From JAHEAO01 sp942492375 (GTDB lineage Bacteria > Pseudomonadota > Alphaproteobacteria > Rhodobacterales > Rhodobacteraceae), in contig CALOEL010000017.1 of the NCBI GenBank assembly GCA_942492375.1, forward strand, positions 186,001 to 250,000: a stretch of DNA of 64,000 nt, in the 5' to 3' direction. A program made the translations under genes and the position numbers. The notes under the pieces are model-generated. The model saw only the letters and a list, made by a program, of their open reading frames with translations. It did no database searches and was not told the origin of the DNA. Numbering within the stretch: the stretch's first letter is position 1; each line of letters begins with the position of its first letter. This document shows, in pieces, positions 17,903 through 27,143 of the stretch.

Positions 17903-20078
17903 TCAATCTTTCGAATGCGCAAGTTCCGGAACGTCAGACGCGCCGGCAGAGCCGCGTCCCGAAAGGGACGGGTATTCCATGAAGAACCGGTGACAGTTGA
18001 ACGGATGGTCCTGGTCGGCGGGGGCGGGCCGCTCGAAATGCCCGTCGGGGTGAAGCACCCAGCTTTGCGCTTCGTCGGCCATGTTGGCGGCCATGATCTG
18101 CCCGACGATCTGCGCCTTGACCGTGGCGTTCCTGATCTCGACCAGGGTTTCCACCCGGCGCACGAGGTTGCGCCCCATCCAGTCGGCGGATGAGATGAAC
18201 ACGCGCGCCTTTTTCGAGGGCAGGCCATGGCCGTTGCCGAAACAGACGATGCGGGAGTGTTCCAGAAAGCGGCCGACGATGGATTTGACGCGGATATTCT
18301 CGGACAGGCCCCTGATGCCGGGCCGCAGGCCGCAAATGCCGCGCACGACAAGGCTGATCTTTACGCCGCGCTGGCTGGCGGCATAGAGCGCGTCGATCAC
18401 CTCGGCATCGATCACCGCGTTCATCTTGGCCCAGATTTCGGCGGGCTTGCCCGCATCCGCGAAGGCGGCTTCGCGCTCGATCATCTCGATGAGCGTGGAT
18501 TTCAGGTTAATCGGCGAGATCGACAGGTTTTCCAGCCCCTCGGGCTGGGCATAGCCCGAGAGGTAGTTGAAGACCTTGGTCGCGTCGCGTCCCAGGGCCG
18601 GATCGACGGTGAAGAAGGACAGGTCGGTATAGATCCGCGCGGTGATGGGGTGATAGTTGCCGGTGCCGTAGTGGGTATAGGTCACCAGCCGCCCGCTCTC
18701 GCGCCGCACGACCGTGCTGATCTTGGCATGGGTCTTGTAGTTGATGAAGCCGTAGACGACATGCGCCCCGGCGCGTTCCAGGCGCCGAGACTGGCGGATA
18801 TTGGCGGCTTCGTCGAAACGCGCCTTGAGTTCGACGAGCGCCGTCACCGACTTGCCGTTCTCTGCCGCTTCGCAAAGCGCGCCGACGATCGGGCTGTCGC
18901 GCGAAGTGCGGTACAGCGTCTGCTTGATCGCCAGCACGTCGGGATCATTCGCCGCCTGGCTGGACGAAGCGCACGACCATGTCGAAGGTCTCGTAGGGAT
19001 GGTGCAGCAGCATGTCCTTCTGCCGGATCGCGGCGAACATGTCGCCGTCATGGTCCTGCACCCGTTCCGGCACCCGCGGCGTGAAGCTGGGCCAGAGCAG
19101 GTCCGGCCGATCCTCGACAACCAGTTCCTTGAGGTCGGCCATCCCGATCATGCCCTTGACCTCGACGACCTCGTCCTCCTGGACATGCAGTTCGCGCATG
19201 ATCAGGGCGCGCAGCGCGGCAGGAGCATTGGTCGAAAGCTTCATCCGCACGACCTCGCCGCGGCGCCGGCGTTTCAGCGCCACCTCGAACTCGCGCACCA
19301 GATCCTCGGCTTCATCCTCGACTTCCAGATCGCTGTCGCGCAGAACCCGGAAGGCGCAATCGCCCACCGCCTGATAGCCCGGAAAAAGCGCGTCGAGATG
19401 CATCAGCAGCAGCTCTTCGAGGGGCAGGACCCGGTGCCGCCCGCTGCGCGCCGGCAGGGCGACGAAGCGCGCGATCTGCTGCGGGATCGGCAGCAGCGCC
19501 TGAAGCGACCGCTTGTCGGATTTGCGCTCGAGCTGCAGGGCCAGCACGAACCCCGCATTCGGAATGAACGGAAACGGATGCGCCGGGTCGATGGCGAGGG
19601 GGGACAGCACCGGGAACACCTGGCTCAGGAAGATGTCGGCCAGATGCGCCGTGTCGGTCTTCGACAGCTTGCGGCGATTGCAGATCACGATCCCTTCGGC
19701 ATCCATTTCCCGCCGGAGACGGTTCCAGGTGGATTGCTGCGCCTCCATCAGGCTGCGGGCATTCTTGTTGATCAGCACAAGCTGCTCGGAAGGGGTCGTG
19801 CCATCCGCCGAGGGTGTGGTGTTTCCGGCATGGGCCAGTTCGCGCAGGCCGGCGACGCGGACCGTGTAGAATTCATCGAGATTGGTCGCCGAGATCGATA
19901 GGAAACGCAGCCGTTCCAGCAGCGGGACACGGGGGTTGTCTGCCTCCTCCAGAACCCGCCAATTGAAGGCCAGCCAGCTGAGTTCGCGGTTGAAGAACCG
20001 CCGCGGCCCATTGCGGTCCCGCTCGGGCAGATCGACCGGCTCTGCCCAGTCCGCTTTCAGAAAATCCGCTTTGCTCAT
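17903..20078 (-). pseudogene. ppk1: polyphosphate kinase 1, interrupted by a one-base insertion
   Basis: The span of 2176 bases is one more than a multiple of three. The first frame runs from MSKADFLKADWAEP (ATG at 20078) to FDMVVRFVQPGGE and stops; the second frame takes up QAANDPDVLAIKQTLYRTS without loss. On the coding strand CAGCCAGGCGGCG stands where CAGCAGGCGGCG would restore the frame, so one base is extra at about 18958. Both catalytic regions lie after the break: THYGTGNY (about residue 470 of the repaired chain) and EHSRIVCFGNG (about 607). Repaired, it is a normal PPK1 of about 725 residues that makes polyphosphate from ATP. Either a real knock-out, slippage, or a sequence error. 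Confidence 0.88.
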
Positions 20079-20119
20079 GGGGCCTTGTCCTGTGCGCCTG
20101 CCTTGGCAGGTTGGCCGCA

Positions 20120-20809
20120 TCATGCTGTTGTCGAACCGGATTTGTCCAGAACCGAAGCGGCGAGGCTGCGGGTGATGGCGCGGCTCTGGCTGAGTGCCGC
20201 GCGGTCGATCTCTGCGACGAGTTTCCCGGCATCGGCAAGGCTTCGGTCCATCCGGGTGACAAGATAATCGACGATCTGCGGCTGCACCGAAAGCTGGCGG
20301 TCCGCGAACAGCTTCAACAGCACGGCGCGCAGCAAATCGTCATCCGGACGCTCGAGCATGACGACGCTCGTGGCCTGCATCCGGCTGGCGAGATCCGCCA
20401 GCGTCAACGGCCATTGCAGGGGCGGAGTGTCTGCCGTGAGAAGCAGTGTGCCGCCTTCGGCCAGCAGCAGGTTGTGAAGATGGAACAGGGCTTCTTCCGG
20501 CTCGGCCTGTCCCGCGACGCGGTTCACGTCCTCGACCGCGAGGCTTCCGCCGCCGGCCGCCAAAGCCGGAATGTCGATGCCGGCCAGCTCCTCCGCGCTC
20601 AACACCTCGGCCCCGGCAAGCCCGGACCAGACTTGCGCCAGATGGCTCTTGCCGGATCCCAGTTCGCCGACGAGTACCATTTTGCGCTCTGGCCAGTTGT
20701 GCCAGCCTTCGATCGCTGCAACCGCCACGGCATTGGCCGACGAGACGAAGAAATCCTCGCGCCCGAGCGCCGGTCGGACCGGCAAGTCGAAGATCAGCTG
20801 ACGCGCCAT
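20120..20809 (-). CDS. hdaA: DnaA-inactivating AAA+ protein HdaA
   Basis: 229 residues. A DnaA-like ATPase domain without the DNA-binding domain: Walker A as GELGSGKSHLAQ, Walker B as SLAVEDVNR, and a lid with RDRQ-type helices ending DRSLADAGKLVAEIDRAAL. In Caulobacter HdaA works with the beta sliding clamp to make DnaA hydrolyse ATP after replication starts; the N-terminal MARQLIFDLPVRP holds a QLxFDLP-type clamp-binding motif (QLIFDLP). Its ATG is one base from the perM stop, and ppk begins 42 bases later, an arrangement conserved in alphaproteobacteria. Confidence 0.92.
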   Translation of the reverse strand: MARQLIFDLPVRPALGREDFFVSSANAVAVAAIEGWHNWPERKMVLVGELGSGKSHLAQVWSGLAGAEVLSAEELAGIDIPALAAGGGSLAVEDVNRVAGQAEPEEALFHLHNLLLAEGGTLLLTADTPPLQWPLTLADLASRMQATSVVMLERPDDDLLRAVLLKLFADRQLSVQPQIVDYLVTRMDRSLADAGKLVAEIDRAALSQSRAITRSLAASVLDKSGSTTA

Positions 20810-20810
20810 C

Positions 20811-21878
20811 TCAGAGGTCTTTCTGCCCCGAAACGCCCTTGTAAAGCTCGCTGTCCTTGTAGCTGGACACCGCGAAACGGGTGATCACACCAAGCGCCGC
20901 GGCAACGGGAACCGCCACCAGCATGCCGACGAAACCGAAAAGCGCGCCGAAGGCGGAAAGCGCGAAGATCAACCACACGGGATGCAGCCCCACCGAGCTG
21001 CCCACCAGCTTCGGCGTCAGGACATTGCCTTCCAGGAACTGGCCGAGAAAGAAGATGCCGGCGACCGCGGCGATCCAGTACCATTCGCCCCAGAACTGGA
21101 ACAGCGCCAGCCCGATCGCCGCGGCGCCGCCCAGAAGCGCCCCGACATAGGGAATGAAGGTCAGCAACCCGGCGAACGCCCCTACGACCAGTCCGAATTG
21201 AAGCCCCACAAGCATAAGCGCAACGGCATAGAATGTGCCGAGGATCAGGCAGACCGTCCCCTGGCCCCTGACGAATGAGGATAGCGTGCGGTCGATCTCT
21301 GCGGCGAGCCGGCGTATGGTCGGCGCATGGTCGCGCGGCAACAGGTCATTGATGCGCGCCACCATCCGGTCCCAGTCGATCAGCAGGTAGAAGGTGATCA
21401 CCGGCACGAGGACCAGCAGGACCACGGCGTTCACCACCCCAAGGGCGGAAGACAGGACCGTGTTCACGACCTCGCCGCCGCGCGACTGCAGCGTTTCGCC
21501 GATCGAGACGAGCGAGCGGGATATCCGGCTTTCACCGTCCAGAAGGTCGGGGAAACGCTCGGTCAGGAAGGCCCTGAGGCTGTGGAAAAGCTGGGGGATC
21601 GTCTCGAACAGGCCGGCAAGCTGCTGTGTCAGCGTCGGGATGACCAGGAGCGCTGCCAGAGCGAAGATCAGCGCCGCGACGAGCGTGATGGTGATCGTCG
21701 CCATCACCCGGCTGAAGCCGTGTCGTTGCAGCCAGTCCGCCAGGGGGTCGAGAAAATAAGCGATGGCCGCGCCCAGCACGAACGGCAGCATGACATTGCC
21801 CAGTAGCCAGAGAACGACCAGGAACACCGCAGCCGCAATGCCCCAGTATTTCACCTGTTCCCTGACCGGAAGAGCCAT
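20811..21878 (-). CDS. AI-2E family / PerM-type membrane transporter
   Basis: 355 residues with about eight hydrophobic segments arranged as in the AI-2E/PerM family: YWGIAAAVFLVVLWLLGNVMLPFVLGAAIAYFLDPL at the start is split by the PLADWLQRHG motif, and the second half has GLLTFIPYVGALLGG and GQFLEGNVLTPKLVGSSVGLHP. The family ranges from autoinducer exporters to sodium/proton antiporters, so the cargo is open. First gene of the minus-strand block with hdaA and ppk. Confidence 0.88.
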   Translation of the reverse strand: MALPVREQVKYWGIAAAVFLVVLWLLGNVMLPFVLGAAIAYFLDPLADWLQRHGFSRVMATITITLVAALIFALAALLVIPTLTQQLAGLFETIPQLFHSLRAFLTERFPDLLDGESRISRSLVSIGETLQSRGGEVVNTVLSSALGVVNAVVLLVLVPVITFYLLIDWDRMVARINDLLPRDHAPTIRRLAAEIDRTLSSFVRGQGTVCLILGTFYAVALMLVGLQFGLVVGAFAGLLTFIPYVGALLGGAAAIGLALFQFWGEWYWIAAVAGIFFLGQFLEGNVLTPKLVGSSVGLHPVWLIFALSAFGALFGFVGMLVAVPVAAALGVITRFAVSSYKDSELYKGVSGQKDL

Positions 21879-21937
21879 ATCGCCTCCTGTGGTTTCGTCC
21901 TATGTCGCCTGCGTGGGATGCTTTATCAAGGCCGCAT

Positions 21938-22903
21938 TCAGCCGCCCGGCGCAGGCTCGGCCAGAAACCAGCCCGGTTCTGCATTGCCGCCGCAGATCAG
22001 CACGCCGACGCGTTCGTCCCTTTCGGGGCGGTAGGCGCCCGAGGTCAGCGCGGCAAGGGCCGTCGCGGCCCCCGGTTCTCCGATGAGGCGGGTCCGGTCC
22101 CATAGCTGCCGTCCGGCGGTGATCACGTCTGCATCGCTGACCACGACGGAACGGACATCGGCTGTCGCCAGTACCTGGCGGGGCAGGGCGCCGATGCTGG
22201 CAGCCCCCAACGCGCTGGCGGATATCCCGGTCGGTGTGATCGACGCCTCCGGTCCGTCGCGCAGCAGCGCGGCATAGGCGGCAGTGCCCTCGGTCTCGAC
22301 GGCGAGGATCCTGATCCGGTGGCCGTACCAGGCCGCGATGCCGCCGATCAGCCCGCCGCCGCCGACCGAGACGCAGATCGTGTCGAGGCCCGGCAGGTCG
22401 CGTTCGATCTCGAGCCCCAATGTGCCCTGTCCGGCAACGGTGCCCGGCGCGTCATAGGGATGGATCGCCAGGGCGCCGGTCTTCTCCGCATGGGCTGCGA
22501 AGGCCGCGATCACGTCGTCGATCGGCGCATCCATCACGATGACCTCTGCCCCGAACTGCCGCATCCTGCCAATCTTGACCGGCCCGGCGAAGGCAGGGGC
22601 GAAAACCGTTGCATGGGTGCCCAATTGGCGCGCCGCATAGGCAACCGCCGCGCCGTGATTGCCGCCTGAAATAGCCACCACGCCGCCATCGCCGACCTGA
22701 CCGGAGAGTATCGAGTTGAACGCCCCGCGCACCTTGAACGATCCGGTATGCTGGGTCTGTTCCAGCTTCAGCGCTACCGGCGCAGCGCAGAACGCGCCGG
22801 CCTCGATGCTGATCGCCGGGGTTCTCCGCAGGTGCGGTGCAATCCGGTGATGGGCCCTTTCGATGTCTTGCGGTCCGATCACTTCCCCGGCCTCCATCCT
22901 CAT
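21938..22903 (-). CDS. PLP-dependent threonine/serine dehydratase family protein
   Basis: 321 residues of fold type II. HTGSFKVRGAFNS contains the lysine that binds pyridoxal phosphate, SGGNHGAAVAYAA the catalytic asparagine region, and VGGGGLIGGIAAW the phosphate-binding glycine loop. There is no C-terminal ACT domain, so it resembles the catabolic, non-feedback type (TdcB-like) or a serine/threo-hydroxyaspartate dehydratase more than biosynthetic IlvA. It stands alone between perM and proS, divergent from proS. Substrate threonine or serine is inferred. Confidence 0.88.
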   Translation of the reverse strand: MRMEAGEVIGPQDIERAHHRIAPHLRRTPAISIEAGAFCAAPVALKLEQTQHTGSFKVRGAFNSILSGQVGDGGVVAISGGNHGAAVAYAARQLGTHATVFAPAFAGPVKIGRMRQFGAEVIVMDAPIDDVIAAFAAHAEKTGALAIHPYDAPGTVAGQGTLGLEIERDLPGLDTICVSVGGGGLIGGIAAWYGHRIRILAVETEGTAAYAALLRDGPEASITPTGISASALGAASIGALPRQVLATADVRSVVVSDADVITAGRQLWDRTRLIGEPGAATALAALTSGAYRPERDERVGVLICGGNAEPGWFLAEPAPGG

Positions 22904-23030
22904 TGCGATCTGCTATCGCGTTTCCTGACCTGCGGTCAAACGCTTCGCGCGCCGCAAGGATCATTGCCTAACCGCGGTCTTTCGCATAGACGAGCGCGGA
23001 ACCACCGACTGCCCGAAGGCTTGCTATTCC

Positions 23031-24368
23031 ATGCGTCTTTCCCGTTACTTCCTGCCCGTCCTCAAGGAGAACCCCGCCGAGGCGCAGATCGTCAGCCACC
23101 GGCTGATGCTGCGCGCCGGGATGATCAAGCAGGCCGCCGCGGGGATCTATTCGTGGCTTCCGCTCGGCTACAAGGTGCTGCGCAACGTGGAACGGATCGT
23201 GCACGAGGAACAGCAGCGCGCCGGTCATATCCCGCTTCTGATGCCGACGCTTCAATCCGCCGATCTCTGGCGCGAAAGCGGGCGTTTCGACGATTACGGC
23301 GAAGAGATGCTGCGGATCAAGGACCGGCACGGGCGCGACATGCTCTACGGGCCGACCAACGAAGAGCTGATTACCGACATCTTCCGCGCCCATGTCGGCA
23401 GCTACAAGGATCTGCCGCTGACGCTCTACCACATCCAGTGGAAGTTCCGGGACGAGATGCGCCCGCGCTTCGGCGTCATGCGGGGCCGCGAGTTCCTGAT
23501 GAAGGACGGCTACAACTTCGACGTCGATTACGATGCCGCGATGCATGCCTATAACCGCCACATGGTCAGCTACCTGCGCACCTACGAACGGATGGGCCTG
23601 CAGGCGATCCCGATGCGCGCCGACAGCGGCCCGATCGGCGGCGAGGATACCCATGAATTCCTCGTTCTTGCCGATACAGGCGAATCCGAGGTGTTCTACG
23701 ACAGCGCGATCACCGACCTGAAACTCGGCAACCGGCAGGTCGATTACGATGACCGGAACGAATGCGCGGCCATCGTCAAGGAATGGACCACGCCCTACGC
23801 CCGCACCGACGAAACGCATGACGAGGCCAAGTTCAATGCGATCCCGGAAGCGCGCCGCAAATCCTCTCGCGGCATCGAGGTCGGGCAGATCTTCTATTTC
23901 GGCACCAAGTATTCCGACCCGATGGGGGCCACCGTCACCAACGACAAGGGCGAGAAAGTGCCGGTCCACATGGGCAGTCACGGCATCGGCGTGTCGCGCC
24001 TTCTGGGTGCGATCATCGAGGCCAGCCACGACGACAAGGGCATCATCTGGCCCGAGGGCGTCACGCCCTTCCATGTCGGTATCGTCAACCTCAAGCAGGG
24101 CGACCCAGAGGCCGATGCGGCCTGCGAGGATCTCTACACGGCACTGACCGCCAAGGGGCTGGAACCGCTCTATGACGACCGCGAGGAACGGGCGGGCGCG
24201 AAGTTCGCCACGATGGACCTGATCGGCCTGCCGTGGCGGATCACCGTCGGCCCGCGCGGGCTGAAGGCCGGCATTGTCGAGCTGACCTCGCGGCGAAGCG
24301 GCGAAAGCGAGGAACTGGCGCCGGAGGCCGCGGTTGCGCGGGTGGCAGAGATCTATGCCGGCCACTGA
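23031..24368 (+). CDS. proS: prolyl-tRNA synthetase (short alphaproteobacterial type)
   Basis: 445 residues, the short form that lacks the editing insertion found in the E. coli enzyme. It begins MRLSRYFLPVLKENPAEAQ and contains class II motif 2 (WKFRDEMRPRFGVMRGREFLMKDGYNFD), motif 3 (GSHGIGVSRLLGAIIE) and a C-terminal anticodon-binding domain ending LAPEAAVARVAEIYAGH. It charges tRNA-Pro. Start ATG at 23031 is the only one that matches the family N-terminus. It leads a same-strand run with the ThuA-like gene and lolF-lolD. Confidence 0.96.
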   Translation: MRLSRYFLPVLKENPAEAQIVSHRLMLRAGMIKQAAAGIYSWLPLGYKVLRNVERIVHEEQQRAGHIPLLMPTLQSADLWRESGRFDDYGEEMLRIKDRHGRDMLYGPTNEELITDIFRAHVGSYKDLPLTLYHIQWKFRDEMRPRFGVMRGREFLMKDGYNFDVDYDAAMHAYNRHMVSYLRTYERMGLQAIPMRADSGPIGGEDTHEFLVLADTGESEVFYDSAITDLKLGNRQVDYDDRNECAAIVKEWTTPYARTDETHDEAKFNAIPEARRKSSRGIEVGQIFYFGTKYSDPMGATVTNDKGEKVPVHMGSHGIGVSRLLGAIIEASHDDKGIIWPEGVTPFHVGIVNLKQGDPEADAACEDLYTALTAKGLEPLYDDREERAGAKFATMDLIGLPWRITVGPRGLKAGIVELTSRRSGESEELAPEAAVARVAEIYAGH

Positions 24369-24369
24369 G

Positions 24370-25092
24370 ATGACCCGCAGGGCGCTTGTCGTTTGGGACG
24401 AAGCAGCCGGGGGCGCGGCGGAATCCGTCGCGACTCTGGTCGAGGCGATGCTGGAATCCGACGGCGTGGTCGTCGAAGTCGAAAGACGGCTGGACTGTCT
24501 AGAAAATGCGGACCTGCTGGGCACGTTCGACCTGATCGTGCCGGTCGCGACCGATGCACCGGTTGCACATGATCTTGTGGTCAATATCTCCGAGGCCGTC
24601 GCGCGCGGCACCGGTCTTGCGATCTGTCACCCGCAGGCAAGCCGGGGTCTTGATGGCGATCCGCTCTGGCGATTCATCGCGGGCGGGCAGCGGGTGACCA
24701 GCCCGACCAGGGACGAAATCGACTTCCGGGTGGAGATCGTCGATGGCGACCATCCGGTGACCGAAGGCATCGAGGATTTCGAGCTGCGCGCGGAGCATGT
24801 CTATCTGCATGTCGATCCCGCTTTGGATGTTCTTGCAACGACAGAATTTCCCCTGTTCCACTGGTATCACTCGGCAAACGGACACGTGGATATGCCGATT
24901 GTCTGGGCGAAGCGATGGGGGTTGGGACGGGTCTATTGCAATGCGCTCGGCCTTGACCCCGAGGCCGGCGAGGACGACCCCAATCAACAGCTGGTGCGGC
25001 GGGGCCTGATCTGGGCGAGCCGCGGCCGAAGCGCCGCGCTCGAGAATGGCGAGCGTTTCGAGGATTATTTCGTCGAGGGCAAGCAGGACTGA
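24370..25092 (+). CDS. ThuA-like domain protein
   Basis: 240 residues; the start ATG at 24370 follows the proS stop directly (TGAGATG); an ATG at 24355 inside proS is an alternative. The pattern ALVVWDEAAGGAAESVATLVEAML, a central DLIVPV segment, VARGTGLAICHPQASRG, HPVTEGIEDFELRAEHVYLHVDP, then WAKRWGLGRVYCNALG fits the ThuA family, glutamine amidotransferase-like proteins found in sugar (trehalose, keto-sugar) use. No amidotransferase cysteine nucleophile is obvious. Substrate unknown; probably co-transcribed with proS. Confidence 0.82.
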   Translation: MTRRALVVWDEAAGGAAESVATLVEAMLESDGVVVEVERRLDCLENADLLGTFDLIVPVATDAPVAHDLVVNISEAVARGTGLAICHPQASRGLDGDPLWRFIAGGQRVTSPTRDEIDFRVEIVDGDHPVTEGIEDFELRAEHVYLHVDPALDVLATTEFPLFHWYHSANGHVDMPIVWAKRWGLGRVYCNALGLDPEAGEDDPNQQLVRRGLIWASRGRSAALENGERFEDYFVEGKQD

Positions 25093-25167
25093 CCCTGAAC
25101 GCAGGCGTGCTTGACCCCGTTGCGCATTAGGCGCAATTGTCCCGCCGACAACAGAAACGAGGCAGCA

Positions 25168-26454
25168 ATGGCCCGCCGCACGGCCCCCTTTTCCCGGTTC
25201 GAATGGATGATCGCCTGGCGATACCTGCGCGCGCGCCGCGCCGATGGCGGGGTCAGCGTGATGACCTGGATCTCGTTTCTCGGCATCATGCTGGCGGTAT
25301 TCGCGCTGATTGCCGTCATGGCGGTGCGGGCCGGATTCCGCGCCGAATTCGTCGATACGATCCTCGGCGCCAATGCCCATATCTCGCTTTATAACTCGGT
25401 TTATCAGACGGATACCGGGCAGACGACGAATGTGCTGCCGGATTATGCCGAAACCGCCGAAAGATTGAAGGCGCTGCCCGGTGTCACCCATGTCGCGCCG
25501 CTGGTCCGAGGCCAGGTCATGGCCAACAACCGCGACAACACCGCCGGCGTCGATATCTACGGGATCTCGTCCGAGGATATCATGGGCATCCCGCGTGTCG
25601 CTGATGCCGAACAGTCGCAGGGCGATATCGGCCAGTTCGACGAAGGCATCGCCGTCGGCTCGGGCGTGGCGCAGGTTCTGGGCGTCGGGGTTGGCGACAC
25701 CATCAAGCTGATCTCGCCGAACGGGGTCAAGACCGCCTTCGGGACCAGCCCCCGGGTCGGTGTCTATCCGATCGTCTACATCTTCACCGCCGGGCGCTAC
25801 GACATCGACCGCACCCGCGTCTACATGCCCTTCGAAGAGGCGCAGAGCTTCTTCAACCGCGAAGGCGTCGCCGACGAGATCGAGGTGATGGTCGAGGAAC
25901 CGGAGTCGATCGAGAACCGGAGCATGGAATTCCTGAACGCAGGAGGGCCGAACGCGCTCGTCTGGACATGGAAGGACCGGGCGGGCAGCTTCCTGCGCGC
26001 GCTGCAGATCGAGGACAACGTGATGTTCGTCATCATGGCCGTGCTGGTGCTGATCGCGGCGATGAACATCATTTCCGGGCTGATCATGCTGGTCAAGAAC
26101 AAGGGCCGCGATATCGGCATCCTGCGCACCATGGGCCTGACCGAAGGATCGGTGCTGCGGGTGTTCTTCATCTGCGGCGCGCTGGTCGGCCTGCTCGGAA
26201 CCGTCTTCGGCGTAATCCTGGGATGCCTGTTCGCGATCTACATCGACCCGATCTTCTCCTTCGTGAACTATGCCGCAGGCGGGGGCGTCTGGGATCCGTC
26301 GATCCGGGGCATCTACAATCTTCCGGCCAAGCTCGTCTGGGGCGACGTGGCAGCGGCGGTGGGCCTGTCGCTGGGGCTGTCATTCGTCGTGACGCTCTTT
26401 CCCGCCCGTCGCGCCGCGCGGATGAACCCGGTCGAGGCGCTGCGCTATGAGTGA
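25168..26454 (+). CDS. lolC: lipoprotein-releasing ABC transporter permease LolF (LolC/E type)
   Basis: 428 residues. ATG at 25168 lies behind ACGAGGCAGCA. One membrane segment near the N-terminus (MTWISFLGIMLAVFALIAVMAV), a periplasmic domain of about 220 residues, and three C-terminal segments (VMFVIMAVLVLIAAMNIISGLIML, FFICGALVGLLGTVFGVILG and AAVGLSLGLSFVVTLFPARRAAR) match LolC/LolE. Alphaproteobacteria have a single permease of this kind (LolF) that serves as both subunits. It frees lipoproteins from the inner membrane for LolA. Overlaps lolD by eight bases. Confidence 0.92.
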   Translation: MARRTAPFSRFEWMIAWRYLRARRADGGVSVMTWISFLGIMLAVFALIAVMAVRAGFRAEFVDTILGANAHISLYNSVYQTDTGQTTNVLPDYAETAERLKALPGVTHVAPLVRGQVMANNRDNTAGVDIYGISSEDIMGIPRVADAEQSQGDIGQFDEGIAVGSGVAQVLGVGVGDTIKLISPNGVKTAFGTSPRVGVYPIVYIFTAGRYDIDRTRVYMPFEEAQSFFNREGVADEIEVMVEEPESIENRSMEFLNAGGPNALVWTWKDRAGSFLRALQIEDNVMFVIMAVLVLIAAMNIISGLIMLVKNKGRDIGILRTMGLTEGSVLRVFFICGALVGLLGTVFGVILGCLFAIYIDPIFSFVNYAAGGGVWDPSIRGIYNLPAKLVWGDVAAAVGLSLGLSFVVTLFPARRAARMNPVEALRYE

Positions 26455-27124
26455 GGCGATACTGCGGCTCGACAGGATCGAGAAGGTCTACAACAAGGGC
26501 AAGCCGGCCGAGGTCGTGGTGCTGCGCGGCGCCGATCTGAGCCTTGCGCCCGGCGAGGTCGTGGCGCTTGTGGCACCGTCCGGCGCCGGGAAATCCACGC
26601 TTCTGCACATCGCGGGGCTTCTGGACACGCCGGATGCCGGCACCGTCACGCTGGGCGGAACCGATATGACCGGCCTCTCCGACCGTCAGCGCACGCGCGC
26701 GCGGCGCGAGGATGTGGGCTTCATCTACCAGTTCCACCATCTTTTGCCGGAATTCACCGCACTCGAGAACATCGTGCTGCCGCAACTGGCCAATGCCGTG
26801 CCGGACGGCGAAGCGCAGACCCGCGCGCGGGAACTGCTGGACCGCGTGGGTATCGCCGAGCGGGCCGATCACCGGCCGGCGGAGCTGTCGGGCGGCGAAC
26901 AGCAGCGGGTGGCGTTCTGCCGGGCTCTGGCGAACAGGCCCCGGCTGCTTCTGGCCGACGAGCCCACGGGAAATCTGGACGCCGATACCTCGGACCGGGT
27001 GTTCGATGCGCTGATGGACCTGGTCCGCGAGACCGGGCTTTCGGCGCTGATCGCGACGCATAACCTGGCGCTTGCGGAACGCATGGACCGCATGGTGCGG
27101 CTGGATTCGGGGCGGTTGAACTGA
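26447..27124 (+). CDS. lolD: lipoprotein-releasing ABC transporter ATPase LolD
   Basis: 225 residues with all ABC ATPase motifs: Walker A APSGAGKSTLLH, Q-loop YQFHHLLPEFTALEN, signature ELSGGEQQRVAFCRAL, Walker B RLLLADEPTGNLD and the H-loop IATHN. The PEFTALENI sequence after the Q-loop is typical of LolD. It powers extraction of outer-membrane lipoproteins with the permease encoded just upstream; the eight-base overlap indicates coupled translation. Confidence 0.95.
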   Translation: MSEAILRLDRIEKVYNKGKPAEVVVLRGADLSLAPGEVVALVAPSGAGKSTLLHIAGLLDTPDAGTVTLGGTDMTGLSDRQRTRARREDVGFIYQFHHLLPEFTALENIVLPQLANAVPDGEAQTRARELLDRVGIAERADHRPAELSGGEQQRVAFCRALANRPRLLLADEPTGNLDADTSDRVFDALMDLVRETGLSALIATHNLALAERMDRMVRLDSGRLN

Positions 27125-27143
27125 GCCCCGGTCCAGCGTCGCC

